DNA of 28,463 bases, from positions 1 through 28,463 of the forward strand of contig CAYVUI010000060.1 of NCBI GenBank assembly GCA_964454745.1, read 5' to 3'. Source of the DNA: CAYVUI01 sp964454745. GTDB lineage: Bacteria; Planctomycetota; Phycisphaerae; Sedimentisphaerales; Anaerohalosphaeraceae. Within the stretch, counting starts at the first letter, position 1, and every line of letters starts with the position of its first letter. This document shows, one piece after another, positions 7,916 to 14,231 of this stretch. The notes beneath the pieces are model-generated. The model was not told the DNA's origin and did not search any database. It worked only from the letters and a program-made list of their open reading frames with translations. The position numbers and the translations under genes were made by a program.

Positions 7916-8038
7916 TTACAGGTTATGGATTAGATGTTTAGCACGCATATGAATCAGGTTCAGCAGCGATTTTACAAAAAGCGATGCCATAACCAGTATT
8001 CCCATTGCCAGAATGATTACGAATATTTTTTGTTCCAT
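7916..8038 (-). CDS. Small (40-aa) putative membrane peptide downstream of polX
   Basis: Reading the minus strand from ATG at 8038 to TAA at 7916 gives 40 residues, starting MEQKIFVIILAMGILVMASL. Residues 5-28 form one uninterrupted hydrophobic helix, followed by a basic tail containing HMRAKHLIHN. It starts 14 bases after the polX stop, so it could be translated from the polX message; the ribosome site is weak (AGGA 12 bases upstream). The single-helix plus positive tail pattern is common among real small membrane proteins, but a chance open frame of this length cannot be excluded. I recognise no family. Confidence 0.4.
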   Translation of the reverse strand: MEQKIFVIILAMGILVMASLFVKSLLNLIHMRAKHLIHNL

Positions 8039-8052
8039 AATTGATGCTGTTC

Positions 8053-9783
8053 CTATTTTCTCTTTCCAAGCATTTTCTTCAGTGTACACAGTCTGTGAGT
8101 ATTCACGACATCTTTGCTCTCCAGCCAGCCGCGGCGGGCCTGGTACACGCCAAAGCGGATATGATCATACCCGCTGGTATGGTGTGAATCCGTAGAGATT
8201 ACAATCTTTACCCCTGCCTCTTTGGCGGCCTTGCAGTGAATGTCATTTAGATCCAGTCGCTCGGGGTGTGCGTTGAGCTCGAGGTACACATCCCTTTTGG
8301 CCGCTTCCCGGATGATTTTATCCATGTCGATGTCATAGGGTTCGCGCTGGTTAATCATCCGGCCGGTCGGGTGGCCCATGATAGTAAAAAACGGGTTATC
8401 CATCGCTTTGAGGACACGCTTGGTCTGCTTCTCCCGCGACAGGTTGAATTTTGAATGCACCGAGCAGACGGCAAGGTCAAGTTCCTTTAGCACCTCGTCG
8501 GGCAGGTCCAGGCTGCCATCTTCGAGAATGTCGACCTCGATTCCCTTTAATACGGTGAAGTCCTTGAGTTCCTCGTTGAGTTTGTCGATTTCTTCGAGCT
8601 GTTTGCGCAGGCGTTTTTCGTCCAGCCCGTTCGCTACGGTTACATGCTGAGAATGATCGGTCATCGCGATATAATCATACCCTTTTTGCTGCGCCGCTTT
8701 GGCCATTTCCTCGATGGAATAATGCCCGTCGGTATAGTTACTGTGACAATGCAGGTCGCCCTTGATATCACCGGGCTCGATCAGATTCGGCAGATTGTTT
8801 TTTTTCTTCGCGGCCTCGATTTCGCCGCGGTTTTCCCGCAGTTCCGGCTCCATCCAGTGCAGGCCAATTTTCTCATAAATCTCCTCTTCCGTTTTTCCGG
8901 CGATCTTTTTGTCCTTCTTAAATATCCCGTATTCGTTAATCTTGAAATCCTTTGATACGGCGATCTTGCGAATCGCGATATTATGCTCCTTCGAACCGGT
9001 GAAATACACAATCGCCGCCCCGTAGCTGCTTTCGCTGACAACCCGCAGGTCCACCTGCAGGCCTGACCGCAGGATTACTGTCGATTTTTTCTGTCCCTTC
9101 GAGCGAACCTCTTCAGCCTCGTCATACCCGGCAAACCGATCCATAATGTCCGAATCTTTTTTGCAAGTTGCCAGGATGTCGATATCGCCTACCGTTTCTT
9201 TGCGTCTGCGATAACTGCCGGCGATGGTGACATCCTTTACCCCTTTGTCCTTTTCGAGGTAGTCGCAGAACGGCCGGATGATTTCTTCGGCCCGGGCCAG
9301 CTTCATCCGGGCTGGACCTCGTTCCTCGTATTTTTGCAGTTCTTCGCCGATCTTCTGTTCTGTTTTCTCTCCGAAGCCTTCCAGTTCACGAATTTTCTGC
9401 TCTTTAACGGCCTTGTTCATGTCCTTGAACGACTGGATATCCAGTTCACGGTACAGCCTCGCCACGCGCTTGGCACCGAGATTTGGCAGATTCATCAGTT
9501 CGGACAGCTCGGCGGGGACCTCTTTTTTCAGGTCTTCGAGCAACTGGAATCGACCTTTTTGTACTATATCCTCGATCTTGCCGGCCAGGTCTTTGCCAAT
9601 CCCCGAAAGTTTGGACAAATCTTGTCCGTTTTTGATTTTATTCGCAACGTCTTCCGAGAGATTACCGATCGTCCGCGCGGCATTTCGGTATGCCCGTATC
9701 CGGAAGGGGTTTTCACCCTTGATTTCCAGCAAATCCGCGGCCTGGTTGAAAAAATCGGCAATGTCAGAATTATGGATCGGCAA
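8053..9783 (-). CDS. polX: DNA polymerase/3'-5' exonuclease PolX (family X polymerase with PHP domain)
   Basis: Gap-filling repair polymerase of 576 residues, the normal length of bacterial PolX. The N-terminal 8-kDa-like region and helix-hairpin-helix elements (SGIGKDLAGKI near 60, EGFGEKTEQKI near 135) bind DNA. The polymerase palm has GSYRRRKETVGDIDIL with Asp200 and Asp202, and a third Asp245 in LQVDLRV. The C-terminal PHP domain, from about residue 340, has GDLHCHSNYTDG, AMTDHSQH, GIEVDIL, CSVHSKF, IMGHPTGR, ELNAHPERLDLND and STDSHH, so the metal cluster for 3'-5' exonuclease/AP-site activity looks intact. The start is a TTG at 9783 with AGGAA nine to ten bases before it; no ATG fits. 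It starts three bases after the DUF72 gene. Confidence 0.95.
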   Translation of the reverse strand: MPIHNSDIADFFNQAADLLEIKGENPFRIRAYRNAARTIGNLSEDVANKIKNGQDLSKLSGIGKDLAGKIEDIVQKGRFQLLEDLKKEVPAELSELMNLPNLGAKRVARLYRELDIQSFKDMNKAVKEQKIRELEGFGEKTEQKIGEELQKYEERGPARMKLARAEEIIRPFCDYLEKDKGVKDVTIAGSYRRRKETVGDIDILATCKKDSDIMDRFAGYDEAEEVRSKGQKKSTVILRSGLQVDLRVVSESSYGAAIVYFTGSKEHNIAIRKIAVSKDFKINEYGIFKKDKKIAGKTEEEIYEKIGLHWMEPELRENRGEIEAAKKKNNLPNLIEPGDIKGDLHCHSNYTDGHYSIEEMAKAAQQKGYDYIAMTDHSQHVTVANGLDEKRLRKQLEEIDKLNEELKDFTVLKGIEVDILEDGSLDLPDEVLKELDLAVCSVHSKFNLSREKQTKRVLKAMDNPFFTIMGHPTGRMINQREPYDIDMDKIIREAAKRDVYLELNAHPERLDLNDIHCKAAKEAGVKIVISTDSHHTSGYDHIRFGVYQARRGWLESKDVVNTHRLCTLKKMLGKRK

Positions 9784-9786
9784 TTC

Positions 9787-10527
9787 TTATTTTCCTGTCA
9801 GCATGTGTAATAGTTCTTGTGCATTCGCGGGTGCGAAGCCTTCCTGATCGTTATCGAAATAGCAGAAAACATCAAGTCCTTTCGCCGTCCAGGTGGATAT
9901 CGCTCCCGCCCAGCCGGACAGGGTTTGCTTGTCATATTTTCCTTCGTAGGCTTTTCCCGGTCCGTGCAGGCGAATGTAAACGAAATCAGCGGTTACCTCT
10001 CTGGGCGATACTTCCCCGGAAAGCTCATAAACGCATACCGCGGCATTGAAGTTTTCGAGAACCCGGTACACCTCCCGGCACAGCCAGGAAGGATCGCGAA
10101 ATTCAAAAGTATATCTGTATTTTTTGTCCAGAAGGCTTAGAAAGCATTCCAGCCTTTCGGTATTGCAGTGAAAATGCGGCGGAAGCTGAAACAGTATGGG
10201 CCCGAGGGTTTTACCGAAACGGCTGACACGGTCCAGGAAGGTTTTTACCGGTTCGCGGGGGTCTTTCAGTTTTTTCATATGTGTAATATACCGGCTGGCT
10301 TTGACACTGAACAAAAAGTGTTGGTCCGCCTGTGCGGTCCACTGGTCAATCGTCCCTTCTTCGGGAAGCCGGTAAAAGCTGTTGTTGACCTCCACCGTGT
10401 TAAAAACCGACTTATAAATACCGAAATATGCCTTTGCAGGACATTTTTCCGGATAAAACGGACCTTTCCAGTGGGGATAATTCCAACCAGATGTGCCGAT
10501 ATGAATTTGATCCATGCCGCAGCTCAT
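9787..10527 (-). CDS. DUF72 (YecE-like) TIM-barrel protein
   Basis: A cytosolic protein of about 246 residues, typical for DUF72 (PF01904). The hallmark N-terminus IHIGTSGWNYPHWKGPFYP is present, followed by FNTVEVNNSFYRLP, FSVKASRYITH, LGPILFQLPP, YTFEFRDPSW, FVYIRLHG and the C-terminal CYFDNDQEGFAPANA. Biochemical function of the family is unsettled; association with DNA maintenance or Fe-S/radical enzymes has been suggested from context. Three start codons are possible (TTG 10533, ATG 10527, ATG 10515); none has a strong ribosome site. The gene sits between the TrkA_C gene and polX with gaps of under 30 and 3 bases, which indicates co-transcription with DNA repair. Confidence 0.88.
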   Translation of the reverse strand: MSCGMDQIHIGTSGWNYPHWKGPFYPEKCPAKAYFGIYKSVFNTVEVNNSFYRLPEEGTIDQWTAQADQHFLFSVKASRYITHMKKLKDPREPVKTFLDRVSRFGKTLGPILFQLPPHFHCNTERLECFLSLLDKKYRYTFEFRDPSWLCREVYRVLENFNAAVCVYELSGEVSPREVTADFVYIRLHGPGKAYEGKYDKQTLSGWAGAISTWTAKGLDVFCYFDNDQEGFAPANAQELLHMLTGK

Positions 10528-10544
10528 TGACAAATACCGAAACG

Positions 10545-11369
10545 TTAGCTTTTCGTTTCCTCAACTTCGGCTTCCTGTGCCTTTTTCCTGCCGACGAATT
10601 CTTCGTCTTTTTGCTTTTCACTTTCCTGGTGTTCCTGATGCTTTTCTACCGCCTCCTGATGAGCTTTTTCGCCCTCGGGGTTGTCCCTGCGTTTTACCAG
10701 GTTGCCCAGAATCTCCGCCTTGCCGTAGAGAACAACAGTATCCCCGGGGAATACTTCGGTGTCGCCGTTGGGGCCTCCGATGTAAGTGCCGTCACTGCGC
10801 GTGATGCCCAGTACCGTGATTCCTTCTTCTTTGAGATAGCATTCGCGGAGCATTTTTCCTTCGATCCAGTCTCCCTCGTCGATTTTCAGTTCCGTCACGC
10901 TGTATTGACCGGAAAGCCGAAGCAGTCCGCCGTAATCATAAACCTCCAGGTCGGTCCATTTTTTCAGGGCTTTTTTGATGATTCGGTTCAGGAACCGGTC
11001 CACTTTTTTAGTTTGGGAGAGCAGCCAGAGAATCACCAGGCTGCCCGCCAGGATCAGGAGCCGGACCATTCGGTTTACCCCTCCATCGGAACCAACAAAC
11101 GAAAGGATCAATGAGATCAGGATGGTCACCAGCCCGGCGCTGCGAAGGATCATCAGCAGAGTGATAATCCGCCTGCGAACGGGATGATTGACCACGCTTT
11201 CGGCCTCTTGGGTTGTAAAACCGGTTCCGGTAAATGCGCTTCGTGCCTGAAACCTCGCGGCCTCTTGCGACATCCCTGTATGACTCAGCGCGATTGTGGC
11301 GACTCTTGTGATAATCAGTGAAAGGGTTACTGCCACCAAGAGCGTAAATATTCCAACTAAACCTGCCAT
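10545..11369 (-). CDS. Membrane protein with C-terminal TrkA_C (RCK_C) domain
   Basis: A 274-residue inner-membrane protein. Hydrophobic helices lie at about 3-27, 67-92 and 98-116, with the conserved loop between the first two (ARFQARSAFTGTGFTTQEAE, then VVNHPVRRR) typical of a recurrent bacterial family annotated as TrkA_C-containing. Residues about 155-228 form the TrkA_C ligand-binding fold (YSVTELKIDEGDWIEGKML, VLGITRSDGTYIGGP, VFPGDTVVLYG). In potassium transport systems this domain binds nucleotides such as c-di-AMP, so a role in ion homeostasis is likely but unproven; no pore-loop filter is visible. The last 45 residues are very rich in Glu, Lys and Gln. The gene begins 23 bases after the CBS gene. 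Confidence 0.82.
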   Translation of the reverse strand: MAGLVGIFTLLVAVTLSLIITRVATIALSHTGMSQEAARFQARSAFTGTGFTTQEAESVVNHPVRRRIITLLMILRSAGLVTILISLILSFVGSDGGVNRMVRLLILAGSLVILWLLSQTKKVDRFLNRIIKKALKKWTDLEVYDYGGLLRLSGQYSVTELKIDEGDWIEGKMLRECYLKEEGITVLGITRSDGTYIGGPNGDTEVFPGDTVVLYGKAEILGNLVKRRDNPEGEKAHQEAVEKHQEHQESEKQKDEEFVGRKKAQEAEVEETKS

Positions 11370-11392
11370 TGAACATCGCCTGTATCTTGTTA

Positions 11393-11827
11393 TCAGCCTG
11401 TTTGCCGTCTCTCGTGGGAATACAGTCTTTGGATCAGGGCATTCGGGAAATTCCTTTCATGGCAGTGATAGAGAACATCTCCGAAGGTAATCATGCCGGA
11501 AGGAAGCCCTCTTTCATCCAGAACCAAAAGCCGCTGGATATGATGTTCCTGCATAATGTCGCAAGCCTTTTCAATACTGTGATTATTTTCACAATAAATA
11601 ATGCTCCCGCTCATGATTTCCTTAACTTTTACCAACGTTGGATTCCAGCTTCGTGAAACCAGTTCCCATACGATATCCCGATAGGTAACCATTCCCTGAA
11701 TTCTTGAATTGGATATGACAGGCAAACCACTGATTTTATTTTTTTTCATCAAAGAGGCTGCATGAGCCACGGTTTCCTCGGCATCAATGACTTGAAGATT
11801 GTCTGTCATCAGATCTTTAACCCGCAT
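11393..11827 (-). CDS. Two-CBS-domain protein
   Basis: A 144-residue protein consisting only of a CBS pair (about 7-62 and 72-130). The first unit starts MRVKDLMTDNLQVIDAEETV and contains NKISGLPVI and GMVTYRDIV; the second has VKEIMSG, QRLLVLDE and GMITFGDVL. Bateman modules bind adenine nucleotides and act as energy or osmotic sensors, so it may sense for the neighbouring TrkA_C membrane protein. The open frame extends to 11917, but the extra 30 residues lack family similarity; the ATG at 11827 has GGGG seven bases upstream. A small inverted repeat, TCAGG-AATTC-CCTGA, lies upstream at 11917-11931 and could be regulatory. Confidence 0.88.
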   Translation of the reverse strand: MRVKDLMTDNLQVIDAEETVAHAASLMKKNKISGLPVISNSRIQGMVTYRDIVWELVSRSWNPTLVKVKEIMSGSIIYCENNHSIEKACDIMQEHHIQRLLVLDERGLPSGMITFGDVLYHCHERNFPNALIQRLYSHERRQTG

Positions 11828-11916
11828 AGAAAACCCCATTAAAAAAACACACACATTAATAGAATGACAATTTTTTCCTATACACGTATGGTAGGGGAGA
11901 TTGAAAACAGGCGGCA

Positions 11917-11931
11917 TCAGGAATTCCCTGA
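11917..11931. repeat. Short inverted repeat upstream of the CBS gene
   Basis: TCAGG (11917-11921) and CCTGA (11927-11931) flank AATTC in the gap between the hybrid kinase stop and the CBS start. It may be an operator half-site pair or chance. No convincing -35/-10 pair was found in this gap. Confidence 0.2.
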
Positions 11932-11982
11932 AATTTGTGATAAAAGCTTTTTTTTACGAATTCCGTGAAGAAAAAATATTCA

Positions 11983-13602
11983 TCAGGATTTTAGATTGAT
12001 TTTGGATAACCTGAAAATCGTATCAATGAGTTCTTCCGAGGCTCCGCCCTTGGTGAGGTAGTCATCCGCACCTGCCGACAGCATTGCCGTAGCCATGGTC
12101 ATATCATCATGCATGGACAGGCCGATGATTCCCGCATTTGGGAGAATATCACGTATTTTCGACGCAGCTTCAATCCCATTCATTCGCGGCATGCTAACGT
12201 CAAGGATTATGATGTCAGGCTTTGTTCTCTCGGAAAGCTCTACGGCCTTGATTCCATCCTCAGCTTCAGCCACAATGATTAGTTCTTCTTTCTCATTGAG
12301 AATATTGCGAAGGCCTTCACGCATCATTTCATGATCATCAGCAATAAGAATCCGAATGTTTCCATTTTCCTTGATTTTCAGATCGTGCTCAGCTTTTTGC
12401 ACAATCTTGAGCTTCTGGTTTACTGGTTTGTAATTGCCGATTGGGATGCCGGTCTCAGGAAGGGCATGTTTGCTGACACATATCGTTGCCGTTGTTCCGT
12501 ACTCATTTGAAGACTGAATCTTGAATTTCCCTCCGATTGCCTTGAGCCGTTCCTCAATGCCGAAAAGACCGAAACTGTTGGTTTTTTTGCTTTTACGATA
12601 TTCGTTAAAATCAAATCCATTGCCGTGGTCGATAACCCGAATGACAATGTCATCGTTGTGCATTTCCATTTCGAGAAGTGCTTCTTTGCTCGAGGCATGC
12701 TTGACAATATTGAACAGCAGTTCCTTGACAAAACTGAACAGGACAATCTGAAGATCATCTGACGGGATATCCAGGTCTTCTTTGCGGTTGATTTTCAGAC
12801 GCAAGCCGTATTTTTCATTGAATCGGTCTCCCAGCCATTCAAGGGCGGAAACAAGACCGGCGTCATACAGAATTGGAGGGCTCAAGTCTGACGTTAATGA
12901 ACGTGAAACCCTGACACTTTCATCAAGCAGGCTAATGATATCATTTATCTCTTTCTGATTCGCCTGATCCGCCGTTTTCATCTGAAAAAGCTGTATTTTA
13001 TATTTTGCTCCAACAATAAGCTGCTGAAGTTCATCATGCAGGATTCGGGCCAGGCGTCGGCGTTCCCGGTCCTCGACAGTGGCCAATTGTGAAACGAGCA
13101 TCTGGAGTTGGCTGGCTCGATCTTCTGCCAGTTTTGTACGCTCCTGAAGTTGTTTTTCCAGTTCACAAGTTCGTGAAGAGTACTGCTCTTTTTGTTTCTC
13201 AAGCTCGATTTGGGTTTCTTTAATCTCGGTTATGTCCGTCAAGATGCCGGTGACCATTTCAATGTCACCGTTAGGTGCCAATATCGGCCTGCCCTGATCC
13301 ACTACCCAGCGAATTTCTCCATTTGGGCGGATGATGCGAAACTCACTTTTAAAGGGCTTTTTTTCCTGCAAAACAGACTGTACGAGTTCTCGGTGAGGAC
13401 TTCGATCGTCCGGATGAATGCTCTTGTAAAGTTCCTGCCCATCCACCTCACGAACAACTGAACCGCGTCCCAGTATCGAGTTGATCCCCTCATCATGGAG
13501 ACTCTGTCCGGTTTCAGGGCTCCATTGCCAAATCCCGATTTTGGCTGCTTCTAAAGCCAAACGAAGTTTTTCTTTTGATTGTAATGGTTTCTTAGACTGC
13601 AT
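11983..13602 (-). CDS. PAS hybrid histidine kinase (PAS - HisKA_3 - HATPase - REC)
   Basis: A 539-residue sensor kinase with no membrane segment, thus a cytosolic sensor. The order is PAS/PAC (about 10-130, with FRIIRPNGEIRWVVDQGRP), a coiled coil (about 130-180), HisKA_3 with phospho-acceptor His189 in RRLARILHDELQQL, NarX/DegS-type HATPase with N-box Asn298 in ELLFNIVKHA, G1 DHGNGFDF and G2 FGLFGIEERL, and a C-terminal receiver (about 417-535) with Asp422-Asp423, Asp468 in ILDVSMPRMNG and Lys518. The receiver lacks any DNA-binding domain, so a phosphorelay or feedback role is likely. The frame opens with TTG at 13662, but the first ATG, at 13602, precedes the PAS domain. The preceding 98-aa membrane-protein gene is 74 bases away. 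Confidence 0.9.
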   Translation of the reverse strand: MQSKKPLQSKEKLRLALEAAKIGIWQWSPETGQSLHDEGINSILGRGSVVREVDGQELYKSIHPDDRSPHRELVQSVLQEKKPFKSEFRIIRPNGEIRWVVDQGRPILAPNGDIEMVTGILTDITEIKETQIELEKQKEQYSSRTCELEKQLQERTKLAEDRASQLQMLVSQLATVEDRERRRLARILHDELQQLIVGAKYKIQLFQMKTADQANQKEINDIISLLDESVRVSRSLTSDLSPPILYDAGLVSALEWLGDRFNEKYGLRLKINRKEDLDIPSDDLQIVLFSFVKELLFNIVKHASSKEALLEMEMHNDDIVIRVIDHGNGFDFNEYRKSKKTNSFGLFGIEERLKAIGGKFKIQSSNEYGTTATICVSKHALPETGIPIGNYKPVNQKLKIVQKAEHDLKIKENGNIRILIADDHEMMREGLRNILNEKEELIIVAEAEDGIKAVELSERTKPDIIILDVSMPRMNGIEAASKIRDILPNAGIIGLSMHDDMTMATAMLSAGADDYLTKGGASEELIDTIFRLSKINLKS

Positions 13603-13676
13603 AAGGATGTTGATCTCCGGATTCAATGGCTGAATATTAACATCGAAAGGCCAGGAAATCAAGACAAATCATGTTT

Positions 13677-13973
13677 TTACGTAACTTCCGGCCCTGGGGT
13701 TGTGGCCTTTTCACGTTTCATTTTCATGGCAAAGAAATTGTACATCCAGGCAAAAATGAGCCCACAAATTGCACCGTCCAGAAATCCCCATAACAGCCCA
13801 ATGATGCTGCCGACCGGGGAAATACGGTACATCAGGTACATATCACTTAAGATCGGAACTTCTTCACCTACAGCCCCATCACCAAGCAGAATCATCCACC
13901 AGGTAAACAGAAACATCCCCAATGCCCATAGAATCCCTGCCGTTACTGCAAATGCCATTGTGTGCAACTTCAT
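13677..13973 (-). CDS. Small conserved membrane protein (holin-like annotation in databases)
   Basis: A 98-residue protein with two hydrophobic regions: residues 6-30 (FAVTAGILWALGMFLFTWW) and 52-82 (VGSIIGLLWGFLDGAICGLI then FAWMYNFF), joined by a soluble loop (YRISPVGS). Related small proteins in environmental bacteria are often labelled bacteriophage holin by pipelines, but nothing phage-like (endolysin, structural genes) is near, so I treat that label with caution. ATG 13973 has AAAGGA six bases upstream. It precedes the PAS kinase gene in the same direction and may be its co-transcribed membrane partner. Confidence 0.7.
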   Translation of the reverse strand: MKLHTMAFAVTAGILWALGMFLFTWWMILLGDGAVGEEVPILSDMYLMYRISPVGSIIGLLWGFLDGAICGLIFAWMYNFFAMKMKREKATTPGPEVT

Positions 13974-14138
13974 GGTTTTCCTTTCTCTGAAATAACATTT
14001 TCCAGTTATTTTACTTGCATCTTGAAGCCATATAAATCAGGGAAACTCTGGTTTTGGGATCTCTTATTCCGCAATATGAGCGGTTCCGGGTCGGAAAATG
14101 GTAATCGCATTGTAAGGATTTTCCTGATTGGCAACATC

Positions 14139-14181
14139 TGTCAATGAATCCGTTTGACAAAAAGAGCATAACATGCACAAT
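14139..14181 (+). promoter_or_regulatory. Candidate promoter/dyad for the UPF0182 gene
   Basis: In the divergent gap between the 98-aa gene and the UPF0182 gene, TGTCAA (14139-14144) and TTGACA (14154-14159) form an inverted repeat with a 9-base centre. The second arm is a perfect -35 box; CACAAT (14176-14181, 4/6) follows at 16 bases as a possible -10. The dyad may be an operator or coincidental. The rest of this 258-base gap shows nothing else. Confidence 0.35.
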
Positions 14182-14231
14182 TAAAACTATGCAGCAGATA
14201 CCATACATGAATACTTGATGAAAGGGAAGAA

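Noticed and set aside
9278..9847. 189-codon plus-strand frame
   Set aside because: Antisense to polX; Ser/Phe/Arg-rich shadow of a conserved gene.
10428..11114. 228-codon plus-strand frame
   Set aside because: Antisense to the TrkA_C gene and the start of the DUF72 gene, with low-complexity Phe-rich composition typical of a shadow frame.
13677..13973. Prophage remnant based on the holin-like protein
   Set aside because: No endolysin, integrase, capsid or tail gene is nearby, and the neighbours are ordinary chromosomal genes.
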